Positions 1-8,825 are shown, counted from the stretch's first letter. The stretch is DNA of 36,546 nt from RGIG1995 sp045126815 (GCA_045126815.1 JBGVPD010000093.1:1-36546), one strand, 5' to 3'. A program made the numbers and translations. Notes: a model not told the origin generated them from the sequence alone.

Positions 1-44
1 AATGAAATTTCTTTAATCGGAATAACTCCGCCAAATAATGACAT
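1..44 (-). CDS. possible start of the next operon gene (partial, 14 codons)
   Basis: An ATG lies 16 nt after the fumarate reductase flavoprotein stop, on the same strand, and stays open to the window edge, reading MSLFGGVIPIKEIS. A GGACGG stretch 11 nt upstream is an imperfect ribosome binding site. No terminator hairpin is visible between the two genes, which fits an operon that continues leftward. Fourteen residues are too few to assign a family, and a chance open frame is possible. Confidence 0.3.
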   Translation of the reverse strand, partial: MSLFGGVIPIKEIS

Positions 45-60
45 TTAAGCTACACCGTCC

Positions 61-1659
61 TTATCTCTTGTTTGTGTAATCAGGAAGAAGTTTGGGAGAT
101 ACAGCGTCTGTATCAATACCATTATCTTTGATCTGTTTTTCAAACTTTTCAATGTGGTCGAGTGTAAGTTTGCCAACTTTAACGTTCTTAGCTTTAGCAG
201 CAGCAGATTTACCTGCGCTTCTACCAAATACGATAATGTCGAGCAACGAGTTACCCATAAGACGGTTCTTACCGTGGATACCGCCAACTGCTTCACCTGC
301 AACGAAGAGGTTTTCTACGTTTGTTGTCATACAGTCGGGAGTAATATCGAGACCGCCGTTCTGGTAGTGAAGTGTAGGATAAATAAGAATGGGTTCTTTA
401 CGGATATCAATGCCGTACTGAGCAAACATTCTCATCATAGCGGGAATTCTTGCTTCGATTGTGCCTTCTCCGCCGATCTTTTCTATCATGGGAGTATCAA
501 GCCATACTGCCTGACCGCTACCTGTATCAATGCCGTTGCCTCTTTCGCTACATTCACGAATAACGGAAGCTGCTGTTACGTCACGTGTTTCAAGGGGATG
601 CATAAATACTTCGCCGTTAACGTTAACGAGCTTAGCGCCGAGAGAACGAACCTTTTCAGTAACCAATGCACCAAAGATCTGTTCGGGGAATGCAGCACCT
701 GTGGGGTGATACTGGAGTGTTTCAGCATAGAGAAGCTTAGCACCAACTCTGTAACCGAGAACGAGACCGTCAGCGGTTGCGCCGTAGTGGTTAGATGTAG
801 GGAAGCCCTGGTAGTGCATACGACCTGCGCCGCCTGTTGATATAATAACTGTTTTAGCTTTTGCAACGAGGAGTTCTTTTGTTTCCATATTCATAAGAAC
901 TGCACCTGCTGCATTACCGTTTTCGTCAAGGATGATTTCAATAGCTGCTGTAAAATCAACAACGGGGATCTGACGGTTGAAAACTTCATCACGGAGAGTT
1001 CTCATGATTTCAGCACCCGAGTAGTCCTTAGCTGCGTGCATACGTTTACGTGATGTACCGCCGCCGTGTGTTGTGATCATATTACCGTCTTTATCTTTGT
1101 CAAACTCAACGCCCAAATTGCTGAGCCACTGAATAGCTTCGGGAGCATCGCAAACGAGCTTCGAAAGAAGTTCTCTCTTTGCTGCGAAGTGTCCGCCGCC
1201 GAAAGCGTCTACAAAGTGAATTGCAGGAGAGTCATTGGGCTTATCTGCAGCCTGAATACCGCCTTCTGCCATCATTGTGTTTGCATCGCCTATACGGAGC
1301 TTTGTTACTATCATAACGTTAGCGCCTGCTTCGTGAGCCTCGATAGCTGCAGATGAACCTGCACCGCCACCACCGATAACGAGTACGTCAACGTCGTAGT
1401 CGGGGTTATTAAGGTCAACTGAATCAGCTGTAATTCTGCTGTGAGCCTGAAGCATTTCTGCAAGCTCGTGAGGAACTTTGTCACCCTTGTTAGGACCGAT
1501 CTTTAATTCCTGGAACTCTTCCTTTTTATAGTCGGGGTGGAAAGCTGCAAGTAGATCCTCTTTCTGTTTTGCTGTCATACGTTCGGGTTCGAACGCTATA
1601 TTTTTGTCTCTTGCTGCTTCAACAGCTGCAAGTGATTTTTGAAAAATTTCAGAATACAT
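61..1659 (-). CDS. frdA: soluble fumarate reductase/succinate dehydrogenase-family flavoprotein subunit
   Basis: FAD-dependent fumarate reductase catalytic subunit, expected to reduce fumarate to succinate in the cytoplasm. The dinucleotide-binding motif GGGGAG is at residues 96-101. The four substrate-site residues of the E. coli FrdA family can be placed: His318 in QYHPTG, Arg359 in TRD, His431 in LHYQNGG and Arg466 in GKNRLMG. The FAD-linking His of membrane FrdA/SdhA (SHT) is replaced: DANTMMAEGG at 125-134 has Asn, so FAD should be non-covalent. About 90 residues precede the FAD domain, whereas canonical FrdA begins almost directly with it; this could be a docking segment. The start follows GGGAGG with good spacing, 15 nt after frdB. 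No membrane anchor gene follows within view. L-aspartate oxidase is less likely, because the gene sits with frdB, fumarase and Hdr genes rather than nad genes. Confidence 0.9.
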   Translation of the reverse strand: MYSEIFQKSLAAVEAARDKNIAFEPERMTAKQKEDLLAAFHPDYKKEEFQELKIGPNKGDKVPHELAEMLQAHSRITADSVDLNNPDYDVDVLVIGGGGAGSSAAIEAHEAGANVMIVTKLRIGDANTMMAEGGIQAADKPNDSPAIHFVDAFGGGHFAAKRELLSKLVCDAPEAIQWLSNLGVEFDKDKDGNMITTHGGGTSRKRMHAAKDYSGAEIMRTLRDEVFNRQIPVVDFTAAIEIILDENGNAAGAVLMNMETKELLVAKAKTVIISTGGAGRMHYQGFPTSNHYGATADGLVLGYRVGAKLLYAETLQYHPTGAAFPEQIFGALVTEKVRSLGAKLVNVNGEVFMHPLETRDVTAASVIRECSERGNGIDTGSGQAVWLDTPMIEKIGGEGTIEARIPAMMRMFAQYGIDIRKEPILIYPTLHYQNGGLDITPDCMTTNVENLFVAGEAVGGIHGKNRLMGNSLLDIIVFGRSAGKSAAAKAKNVKVGKLTLDHIEKFEKQIKDNGIDTDAVSPKLLPDYTNKR

Positions 1660-1674
1660 ATTGCTTTTCCTCCC

Positions 1675-2349
1675 TTATTTCTCGATCTCACGTGTATTGT
1701 AAAGTTCTTTGATTTCTTCAATGGGCTTCTGCATAAGAGCTTCGATAAGTTCATTGAAGTCACCGTTTTTGATCTCTTTAACTCTGTCTTCGAGGTGTCC
1801 GCAACCGGGAGCAAGGTACTTACCGTTGATACGGCGAGCAAGCATAGCAACCTGAGGATGTGAGATACCTGCGGGGCATCTTGAAGAACATACTCCGCAC
1901 ATTACGCAGTCAAATGATTCTTCAGCGCACTTTTCAAAATCGCCGCGCTGAGCGTATGCTATGTACTGCATAACGTTAAGCTTCTGTGTACAGCTCTTTG
2001 TACAAGCGTTACATCCGATACAAGCGTAGATCTCGGGGTAAAGCTGCATCATAACAGCTTCTGTAGTCGAAATCTTTTCCATATCGTATACCTGTTTAAC
2101 GAGGGGGAAGAAGGGAAGCGTTGCGATATACATATTATCTTCAACCTTTGTCTGACAAGCGAGACAAGCCTTGAGCTCGCGGTCACCCTTGATACGATAA
2201 ATAGTAGCGCAAGCGCCGCAGAAGCCGTTACGGCATCCGCAACCTCTTACTAACTGATATCCTGCATATTCCATAGCAGTCATAATTGTCAAATTTTCGG
2301 GAACTGAATATTTTTTTCCGAAAAGAAATATATTAACCATGTTTTCCAT
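1675..2349 (-). CDS. frdB: fumarate reductase iron-sulfur subunit (short, without CCG domain)
   Basis: Electron-transfer subunit that should pass electrons to the FrdA flavin. The N-terminal 2Fe-2S ferredoxin domain has Cys37, 39, 44, 47, 62 and 65. Two complete CxxCxxCxxxC motifs follow at Cys110/113/116/120 and Cys148/151/154/158. At 224 residues it ends after the ferredoxin domains. The methanogen thiol:fumarate reductase subunit TfrB carries an extra C-terminal HdrB-like cysteine-rich domain, which is absent here; in this operon HdrB is a separate gene. The start is preceded by AAAGGAG, 14 nt after flxA. No haem or quinone subunit gene is adjacent, which supports a soluble enzyme fed by the Flx-Hdr proteins. 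Confidence 0.88.
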   Translation of the reverse strand: MENMVNIFLFGKKYSVPENLTIMTAMEYAGYQLVRGCGCRNGFCGACATIYRIKGDRELKACLACQTKVEDNMYIATLPFFPLVKQVYDMEKISTTEAVMMQLYPEIYACIGCNACTKSCTQKLNVMQYIAYAQRGDFEKCAEESFDCVMCGVCSSRCPAGISHPQVAMLARRINGKYLAPGCGHLEDRVKEIKNGDFNELIEALMQKPIEEIKELYNTREIEK

Positions 2350-2363
2350 AATTTGATTCTCCT

Positions 2364-3197
2364 TTAATACTCATCAGGCAATTCATCAAGTTCATCACAA
2401 CGGAATACGGGACCGTCTTTGCAAACGTATTTTGCGCCAACGTTACATCTTCCGCATTTACCGACACCGCACTTCATACGGAGTTCGAGTGTTGTGTATA
2501 TCTGTTTCTTATCGAAACCGAGGGCTATAAGGCCTTCAAGTGTAAACTTAATCATTATGGGAGGTCCGCACAAAACTGCCGTTTTGTTTGTATCAAAGCC
2601 GAGCTCTTTTACGTATGTAGGAACAAATCCAACGTGTCCGTCCCAGCCTTCTTGTTCGCGGTCAATGGTTAAGTGTACGTTTACTCCGGCATCGTTTGAC
2701 CATTCTTCGATTATTTCTTTATAATCCAAAAGGTCATCTTTGCTTCTTGAACCGTATACTATATCGATATCTCCGTAACGGTCTCTGTAATGACGGCAGT
2801 AGTTAATAACCGAACGCAAGGGAGCCAAACCAACACCACCTGCGATAAACAGCATATTCTTTCCTGCAAATTCGTCATCTACGGGGAAGGGATTGCCGTA
2901 AGGTCCTCTGATCGTGATCTGCTGACCAACTTCTGCCTGATGTAACCATTCGGTTACGCATCCGCACTTCTTGATTGAGAACTCCATATATTCTTCGTTT
3001 GTGGGAGATGAGGTTATTGAAAACATAGCCTCACCTACACCGGGGATAGAAAGCATAGCGCACTGACCGGGTTTGTGGTCAAAAGCTTTCTTTCCGTCGG
3101 GAGTAACAACTCTGAACGTCTTAATATCGGGAGTATCTATACGTACGTCTGTTATAACACCAACTTTGGGAATCAAGGTCTCTTCGAACTTATTCAC
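2364..3197 (-). CDS. flxA: FlxA-like FAD/NAD(P)-binding oxidoreductase with 2Fe-2S site
   Basis: NAD(P)H-oxidising module of the FlxABCD complex, related to ferredoxin-NADP reductases and AsrB. On the 277-residue protein, the FAD-binding RGPYG is at 97-101, the nucleotide-binding IAGGVGLAP at 118-126, CGPP at 210-213, and a C-terminal 2Fe-2S site at Cys243, 248, 251 and 259. I place the start at a GTG (3195-3197) that overlaps the flxB stop by 8 nt and follows GGAGG by 8 nt. A TTG five codons upstream would fall inside the ribosome binding site. Expected role: take hydride from NADH and pass electrons through FlxB/C/D to HdrA. Confidence 0.87.
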   Translation of the reverse strand: MNKFEETLIPKVGVITDVRIDTPDIKTFRVVTPDGKKAFDHKPGQCAMLSIPGVGEAMFSITSSPTNEEYMEFSIKKCGCVTEWLHQAEVGQQITIRGPYGNPFPVDDEFAGKNMLFIAGGVGLAPLRSVINYCRHYRDRYGDIDIVYGSRSKDDLLDYKEIIEEWSNDAGVNVHLTIDREQEGWDGHVGFVPTYVKELGFDTNKTAVLCGPPIMIKFTLEGLIALGFDKKQIYTTLELRMKCGVGKCGRCNVGAKYVCKDGPVFRCDELDELPDEY

Positions 3198-4218
3198 TTG
3201 CCTTCCCTCCAATCTTCTTCATAACTTTTACTATGTTCATTGATATAGGACATCTTGATAAACATCTTCCGCAGCCTACGCAGCCGAATATTCCCTCGTT
3301 GTTTTCGGGGTAGTATACGAGCTTATGCATAAATCTCTGACGGAAACGTTCTTTTTGTGACACTCTGTTGTTTCCGTGAGCCATTCTTGTGAACTCGGAG
3401 TACATACAAGAGTCCCAGCATCTGTAACGGATAACGCCTTTGCCTGTATTAAAGTCTTTTATGTCATAACACTGGCAAGTGGGGCAGACAAACGTACAAG
3501 TACCGCAACCGAGGCAGCTTTCGGAAAGCTCAGCCCATTCGGGAGCATTGAAAAGTTCTTGTGTTTTGCCACCGCCGAATTTTGACGTGTCAAGGTCAGA
3601 AAGGGGAAGTTTCTTCATTATAGAATTAATCTTTTCCTTCTGTTCTTCAACCTTTTTATCGTCTGCTTCTTCGGTAAATCCTTTGATCATCGCAAGTAAT
3701 TTTTCACCTTTTTCGGTGTTGGACTGCCAGAATACTTCGTTTTCTGTCTTCCATATAGAAATATCAGCCGAAGGATTTGCAGGATCAATATCAAACGCTG
3801 TGCAGAAGCAAGTTTCAGAAGGCTTTGTACAAGCAAGTGAAACAATAATTCCGTGTTCGCGTTTTGTAGCATAGTAGCTGTCTCTGGGTTCTACAAGGAA
3901 TACTCTGTCTAGAATATCGAAAGCCTTAACGTCACAAGCGCGTACGCCGAATACAACAAAATCTTCGGAAGCCTTTCTTGTGTCAACAACTTCAATATTT
4001 TTGCCCTCGGTCTTGAATTCCATCATATCTTCTGTCTGAGGGAAGAAGAAATCCTTGGGGCTCTTTACTGTATTGAGAGCAGAACTCCATTTTTTGCCCT
4101 CTTCCCATTTTGAATACTCGGCTTTGCCGTCGTTTCTGTCTACGGGAAGATAGAGGGGCATATTCTTTGCTATTTCAGCAAAAATTAAATCAATCTTATC
4201 AAGAGAACACTTAATCAT
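3190..4218 (-). CDS. flxB: FlxB-like 4Fe-4S dicluster protein
   Basis: Iron-sulfur protein of the hydrogenase beta-subunit/anaerobic sulfite reductase AsrA-like family, 342 residues. The N-terminal ~230 residues form the family-specific domain. Two ferredoxin motifs follow at Cys235/238/241/245 and Cys313/316/319/323. Extra cysteines lie between them (Cys248, 250, 267, 271). Expected to relay electrons between FlxA and FlxC/FlxD in the cytoplasm. I choose the ATG at 4216-4218, which follows AGGAGGG and overlaps the flxC stop in ATGATTAA. A start 12 codons earlier would lie upstream of that ribosome binding site. The 8-nt overlaps on both sides suggest translational coupling and a fixed complex. 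Confidence 0.85.
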   Translation of the reverse strand: MIKCSLDKIDLIFAEIAKNMPLYLPVDRNDGKAEYSKWEEGKKWSSALNTVKSPKDFFFPQTEDMMEFKTEGKNIEVVDTRKASEDFVVFGVRACDVKAFDILDRVFLVEPRDSYYATKREHGIIVSLACTKPSETCFCTAFDIDPANPSADISIWKTENEVFWQSNTEKGEKLLAMIKGFTEEADDKKVEEQKEKINSIMKKLPLSDLDTSKFGGGKTQELFNAPEWAELSESCLGCGTCTFVCPTCQCYDIKDFNTGKGVIRYRCWDSCMYSEFTRMAHGNNRVSQKERFRQRFMHKLVYYPENNEGIFGCVGCGRCLSRCPISMNIVKVMKKIGGKASE

Positions 4219-5209
4219 CGCTATCCCTCCTGTCAAAAACCTCACCGGGTTCAAGGTCGTTTAATGTGTAATTAACAAGGGGAGCTCTCGAGCCTTCCTC
4301 TTCTCCTGCCTGATAGTCGCCGTAAAAATCGTTCAAGTCTTTTATAAATTTACGGTTCAAAAGGTGGAGAGGAATGTTCTGAGGGCATACTCTTGAACAC
4401 TCGCCGCAGTCTGTACATCTTCCTGCTACGTGGTATGCTCTTATAATATGGAAGAGTTTTTCTTCAAAACTGTTTGCGGGAGATTTATTTTCAACACCTG
4501 AATTGGGGTTATCAAATACGCATTTTTCGCAAGTACAAGCGGGGCAGGCATCGCGACAAGCGTTACATCTGATACATTTTGAAAGTTCGTTCTGCCAGAA
4601 AGCAAATCTTTCGTCAGCGGTCATTTTTTCAAGTTTTTCAACTTCATCAAAACGGCCTGATTCCAAAACTTCGCCTTCTTCACCTATAAGCTCGTCGTAT
4701 GCTACGTGCTTTTTGCTCTTGCAGTTAATGCATCTTTCTGCAAGAACTTCATTCTTTGTAATAGTTTTCTTACCGTCTTCGTAAAGACTTTCAACAACTA
4801 TATCTTCACCGGAAACGTCAATGGATTTAATTCCGTCGCCGGAGATAGCTTTAATCTTATCAATGTCAACCATTCCGTCGCACTGAACACCTACAGCGTA
4901 TACTTTTTCGCGGTCAAATCTGTGTTCGGTCAAAAGCTGGTTAAAGCTGTATGTATCGCAAGGCTTAAGGAATACGAGAACTTTTCCTTCTGCCTTTGCA
5001 GTTTTTGCAACGAGGTATTTTGACATATTCGCGCCGCAGAAATCGTTAAATATAAAGTTTTCTTTTAACTCTTCAACAGATGTGAATAAAGCGGGAGTGA
5101 TATCATAATCAAATTCACCCTTTTTCCAACCGAGAACAGAGGTAACTTTGCCCTCATTCAACAAGTCGGAAGCTCTTTCAATAAGCATTTCAGCTTTTAT
5201 CTTTTGCAT
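4211..5209 (-). CDS. flxC: FlxC-like 4Fe-4S dicluster protein
   Basis: A 332-residue paralogue of FlxB: a ~200-residue N-terminal domain followed by two ferredoxin motifs at Cys212/215/218/222 and Cys265/268/271/275. A cysteine-rich stretch follows directly on the first motif (Cys225, 227, 230). It probably carries electrons between the NADH module and FlxD/HdrA. The start has GGAGG with 7-nt spacing and overlaps flxD by 13 nt. The tail after residue ~290 is acidic. The FlxB/FlxC pair together with FlxA and FlxD is the diagnostic FlxABCD set first described in sulfate reducers. The order here (D, C, B, A in transcription) is inverted relative to the letter names. Confidence 0.83.
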   Translation of the reverse strand: MQKIKAEMLIERASDLLNEGKVTSVLGWKKGEFDYDITPALFTSVEELKENFIFNDFCGANMSKYLVAKTAKAEGKVLVFLKPCDTYSFNQLLTEHRFDREKVYAVGVQCDGMVDIDKIKAISGDGIKSIDVSGEDIVVESLYEDGKKTITKNEVLAERCINCKSKKHVAYDELIGEEGEVLESGRFDEVEKLEKMTADERFAFWQNELSKCIRCNACRDACPACTCEKCVFDNPNSGVENKSPANSFEEKLFHIIRAYHVAGRCTDCGECSRVCPQNIPLHLLNRKFIKDLNDFYGDYQAGEEEGSRAPLVNYTLNDLEPGEVFDRRDSDD

Positions 5210-5631
5210 CTCAAGTCCTCCAATCTCTTGTTTTCTCCGAGGGATGCAACCTTTTCAACGAAGTCGTTCATTGTAGCTGCAAACTTCGCACCTTCGGCTG
5301 CGGATACCCATTCAACACGGGTACGCTCTCTTTCAATGCCCAAGTAATCAAGCATTGAGAAAAGTGCTGCCATACGGCGTCTTGTATAATAGTTACCCGA
5401 GGTGTAGTGGCAGTCGCCGGGATGGCAACCACACAAAATAACACCGTCAGCGCCTCTCTGGAAAGCGCGTAATATAAACATCGGGTTTACACGGCAAGAG
5501 CAAGGAACTCTGATGATCTTTACTTCTGCCGGATAGTTCAAACGGTTATTACCCGCAAGGTCGGCGCCTGCATACGAACACCAGTTACAGCAAAACGCCA
5601 CTATTAAAGGCTTATATTCATTCATTTGCAT
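5197..5631 (-). CDS. flxD: FlxD/MvhD-like 2Fe-2S subunit
   Basis: Small protein of the MvhD/FlxD family (144 residues) that bridges an electron-donating module to HdrA. Family cysteines are visible: Cys14, 15, 18, then PCSC at 43-46, Cys67, Cys69 and Cys74 in LCGCHPGDC. In methanogens MvhD joins the Mvh hydrogenase to HdrA; with FlxA-C present it should instead join the NADH-oxidising module. The first ATG overlaps the hdrA stop (ATGCAAATGA) and follows GGAGG by 10 nt. A second in-frame ATG lies two codons later. Confidence 0.88.
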   Translation of the reverse strand: MQMNEYKPLIVAFCCNWCSYAGADLAGNNRLNYPAEVKIIRVPCSCRVNPMFILRAFQRGADGVILCGCHPGDCHYTSGNYYTRRRMAALFSMLDYLGIERERTRVEWVSAAEGAKFAATMNDFVEKVASLGENKRLEDLRCKR

Positions 5632-7616
5632 ATCGCGTCTACCTCCGCCATGATTTGTCCGTTCTTAAATCCGTTTAAGTCCATAGCGCCTGAAGGACAA
5701 GCAACTGTACAAGCACCGCAACCCTGACATACAGCGGGGTTAACAACGGCAACTCTTCTGATCTTAACGGTTCTGTTGGGACCGGGGAATTCTTTGTTTT
5801 CATAAGTAATAGCACCGTAAGGACATACTCTTTCGCAAGACGAACAACCGTTACACATAAGTTCGTTTGAACTTGCAACGCAGGGGTTACCCGTAAGTTT
5901 GTCTTTTGCGAGAAGTCCGATTACCTTTGAAGCTGCAGCGCCTGCCTGAGATACGGTTTCGGGAATATCCTTAGGTCCTTGGCAAGTACCTGAAAGGAAT
6001 ACGCCTGCTGTCGGGCTTTCAACGGGACGGAGCTTGGGATGCGCTTCTGTAAAGAAGTCGTTTGTATCCATACTTGCCGTAAGAAGTGTAGCTAAAGGAC
6101 GAGCTGATTTATCGGGTTCGATAGCAGCTGCCAAAACTACGAGGTCAGCATCGATATGGAGTTGTTTGTTGGATATAAGGTCAGATGCCTGAACCTTGAG
6201 CTTATCGCCCTCGGGAGTAACTTTTCCAACCATACCCTTTATGTAGTTTACACCGTATTCTTCAACGGCTCTGCGGTAAAATTCATCAAAGTTCTTACCG
6301 GGAGTTCTTACGTCAATATAGAATACGTAAACTTCTGTATCCGGATATTTGTCGCGAGTAAGCATTGCGTGTTTTGCCGTATACATACAACAAATCTTTG
6401 AGCAATATTCTTTACCCTTTTCAGCACAAGCCGCGCAACGCGAACCAACGCACTGTACGAATACTATCTTGTGAGGATGTTTGCCGTCGGAAGGACGGAG
6501 AAGTTTTCCTGCTGTAGGACCTGCGGCGTTAGTAAGTCTTTCAAACTCGAGAGAAGTGATTACGTCTTTTGACTGGTTGTATGCAAACTCATCAAACTTA
6601 TCCATGCTGATAGGTTCAAAACCTGTTGCAACAACGATAGCGCCGTATTTTTCTTCAATAAATTCATCCTGCTGTTTGTAATCAATAGCACCTGCAGCGC
6701 ACATCTTTGAACATACACCGCACTTGCCGTTTTTAAGCATGTTACAAGTATCGGGATCAATTGTAGCAACCTTCGGAACTGCCTGAGCGAAGGGAATGTA
6801 GATCGCGCGGCGGTTATCCATACCGAGATTGAATTCATTGGGAACTTTTTTCTGGGGACACTTTTCGATACAAGCGCCACAACCTGTACAAAGTTCTTCT
6901 TTTACGTAACGTGCCTTTTTCTTGATCTTAACGTCGAAGTTTCCTACAAATCCTTTGATATCTGTAACTTCGCTGTAAGAGAAAATTCTAATCTTTTCGT
7001 TTTGCGCTACGTCAACCATTTTAGGTGTAAGAATACAAGCAGCGCAGTCGAGAGTCGGGAAGGTTTTGTCAAGCTGAGCCATCTTTCCGCCGATAGTAGG
7101 TTTCTTTTCAACTATGTCAACGGGGAAACCTGCATCTGCGATATCAAGGGCTGTCTGGATACCTGCAATACCGCCGCCGATAACCAAAGCACGTTTGGTT
7201 ACGGGAGACTCGCCGGGAGTCAAAGGAGCGTTGAGGTTAACCTTTGCAACAGCAGCCTTTCCGAGAATAATTGCTTTTTCTGTGCCTATAGGCATTTCTT
7301 TATGTACCCATGAACACTGTTCACGAATGTTCGCGATCTCAACCATGTAAGGGTTAATTCCGGCTGCAGCCGCTGTTTTGCGGAATGTAGCCTCGTGCAT
7401 ACGGGGAGAGCAGGAGCAAACTACAATTCCCGTAAGTTTGTGTTCTTTAACGGCGTCTTTAATGAGATCCTGACCTGCCTGAGAACACATATACTGATAG
7501 TCGGTGGAAAAGACAACGCCGGGTTCTGATTTTAAAGCTTCTGCTACTGCTTTTACATCAACCGTTCCGGCAATATTGCTTCCGCACCAGCATACGAATA
7601 CGCCAACTCTTTGCAT
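5622..7616 (-). CDS. hdrA: HdrA-like FAD electron-bifurcating subunit
   Basis: Flavoprotein core of heterodisulfide-reductase-type complexes, 664 residues, close to the usual HdrA length. The N-terminal cysteine-rich domain has Cys9, 11, 44, 67, 69 and 101. The FAD domain starts at GGGIAG (147-152) and carries the LDCAAC motif at 189-194. An inserted ferredoxin domain follows with Cys243/246/249/253 and Cys291/299/302/306. A C-terminal two-cluster ferredoxin lies around residues 590-650. In characterised HdrA proteins this flavin splits electrons between a low-potential ferredoxin and a high-potential acceptor. Here the genes for HdrB/C (upstream) and FlxD (downstream) flank it. Start is ATG after GGAGG. 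Bifurcation is inferred from family and context. Confidence 0.92.
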   Translation of the reverse strand: MQRVGVFVCWCGSNIAGTVDVKAVAEALKSEPGVVFSTDYQYMCSQAGQDLIKDAVKEHKLTGIVVCSCSPRMHEATFRKTAAAAGINPYMVEIANIREQCSWVHKEMPIGTEKAIILGKAAVAKVNLNAPLTPGESPVTKRALVIGGGIAGIQTALDIADAGFPVDIVEKKPTIGGKMAQLDKTFPTLDCAACILTPKMVDVAQNEKIRIFSYSEVTDIKGFVGNFDVKIKKKARYVKEELCTGCGACIEKCPQKKVPNEFNLGMDNRRAIYIPFAQAVPKVATIDPDTCNMLKNGKCGVCSKMCAAGAIDYKQQDEFIEEKYGAIVVATGFEPISMDKFDEFAYNQSKDVITSLEFERLTNAAGPTAGKLLRPSDGKHPHKIVFVQCVGSRCAACAEKGKEYCSKICCMYTAKHAMLTRDKYPDTEVYVFYIDVRTPGKNFDEFYRRAVEEYGVNYIKGMVGKVTPEGDKLKVQASDLISNKQLHIDADLVVLAAAIEPDKSARPLATLLTASMDTNDFFTEAHPKLRPVESPTAGVFLSGTCQGPKDIPETVSQAGAAASKVIGLLAKDKLTGNPCVASSNELMCNGCSSCERVCPYGAITYENKEFPGPNRTVKIRRVAVVNPAVCQGCGACTVACPSGAMDLNGFKNGQIMAEVDAICK

Positions 7617-7633
7617 ATTTCTTTTCCTCCTTA

Positions 7634-8020
7634 TTATTTACTATATTTTCTGAAAGCGCTTACGATCGCCTGCTGAGGCATATCGTCGTCGAGTTTTGCG
7701 GGAACGTCGTCTGCTTTCAAGTGGTTGTTTGACTGTTGTCTGATTACCGAAAGGCGAACTGCTTCAATGAGTTTAGCAGGTTCAACGCCTCTCGGGCATC
7801 TGTCTACACACGCAAAGCAAGTGAGACAGTTATAAAGTGCTTTTGAATTGAGTAATGGTTCGATATCACCCGTCTCAACCATATATACGAATTGATGAGG
7901 ATGGTACTCCATTTCGTCAAAAGAGGGACATGTAGCAGTACATTTTCCGCACTTCATACATTTTTTCGGTTCTGCTCCGCTCATACGGAGTAGTTCTTCT
8001 TTGAGATACTTTTTATCCAT
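7634..8020 (-). CDS. hdrC: HdrC-like iron-sulfur subunit
   Basis: A 128-residue protein with two 4Fe-4S motifs, Cys21/24/27/31 and Cys65/68/71/75, the normal HdrC arrangement. HdrC passes electrons from HdrA to HdrB. It starts with ATG after AAGGAGG and overlaps the hdrB stop by 8 nt. The gap of 17 nt to hdrA holds that gene's ribosome binding site. No transmembrane segment is seen, so it belongs to the soluble HdrABC type, not the membrane HdrDE type. Confidence 0.9.
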   Translation of the reverse strand: MDKKYLKEELLRMSGAEPKKCMKCGKCTATCPSFDEMEYHPHQFVYMVETGDIEPLLNSKALYNCLTCFACVDRCPRGVEPAKLIEAVRLSVIRQQSNNHLKADDVPAKLDDDMPQQAIVSAFRKYSK

Positions 8021-8804
8021 TTGTATCCTCCTTGACTCCGAGGGCTTCCGCCAACACTTCCGTAAAGTAAACTACGGGAATATCAGCGCCGTTTTTAATA
8101 AGATTATATTTACAGAGAGGACAAGCTGTTATGATCATTTCAGCGCCTGCCTTCTTTGCATTTTCGATTACAGCAAGGCTTCTTTTTTCTGCAGCCTTGG
8201 GGTTTTCAAGAGCTATGTATCCGCCGCAGCATTCATTTCTGTTTGCATAAACAACGGGATCAGCGCCCATAGCCGATATCAAGTCTTCGATGATCTTGGG
8301 GTTTTCAGGATCATCCATCTTCATAACGGAATTAGGTCTTAACAAAAGACAACCGTAGTATGCGGCAATCTTCTTGCCCTTTAAGGGATTAACCACCTTT
8401 TCCTTAACCGTATCAAAACCAACAACGTCACGAAGCAATTCAAGGTAGTGATATACTTGTGTTTCACCAAGGTAAGGTGTTTCGTTCTGCATATATCTGT
8501 TTGCCTTATCTGCAAACTCCTTGTCGTTCTGCATACAGTGGTTAGTCTGCTTTATAACGTTATGGCAACCTGAGCATACGGTTACGAGGGGAGTTTCTTT
8601 TTCTTTTGCTGCCATAAGTGCTCTTACTGATGACAGTTTACTTGCAATTTCGTCTTTTGCTGTGGAGAAAACTCCTCCGCAACATTGCCAATCTTCTATT
8701 TCTTCCAGTGTAACACCTAAAACTTCGGCGCATTTGTACGAATATTTGTCCAAATCTTTAGCCTTGTTTTTCAGTGTACAGCCGGGAAAATAACTGACCT
8801 TCAT
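8013..8804 (-). CDS. hdrB: HdrB-like protein with two complete CCG domains
   Basis: Catalytic-type subunit of soluble heterodisulfide reductase, 263 residues. Both cysteine-rich CCG motifs are complete: Cys9, Cys41-Cys42, Cys77, Cys80 (CX31CCX34CX2C) and Cys152, Cys192-Cys193, Cys228, Cys231 (CX39CCX34CX2C). In methanogens these bind the paired non-cubane 4Fe-4S clusters that cleave CoM-S-S-CoB. Nothing in the window suggests CoM or CoB use, so the acceptor here is open: either a protein or small-molecule disulfide, or the adjacent fumarate reductase FrdB, which lacks its own CCG domain. Start is ATG after AGGAGGG, 21 nt after fumC. Confidence 0.9.
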   Translation of the reverse strand: MKVSYFPGCTLKNKAKDLDKYSYKCAEVLGVTLEEIEDWQCCGGVFSTAKDEIASKLSSVRALMAAKEKETPLVTVCSGCHNVIKQTNHCMQNDKEFADKANRYMQNETPYLGETQVYHYLELLRDVVGFDTVKEKVVNPLKGKKIAAYYGCLLLRPNSVMKMDDPENPKIIEDLISAMGADPVVYANRNECCGGYIALENPKAAEKRSLAVIENAKKAGAEMIITACPLCKYNLIKNGADIPVVYFTEVLAEALGVKEDTNG

Positions 8805-8825
8805 TTAATTGCCCTCCTAAAAATA

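Noticed and set aside
154..840. Long plus-strand frame antisense to the fumarate reductase flavoprotein gene
   Set aside because: It lies wholly within a gene with clear catalytic residues, has no ribosome binding site and its translation shows no family features.
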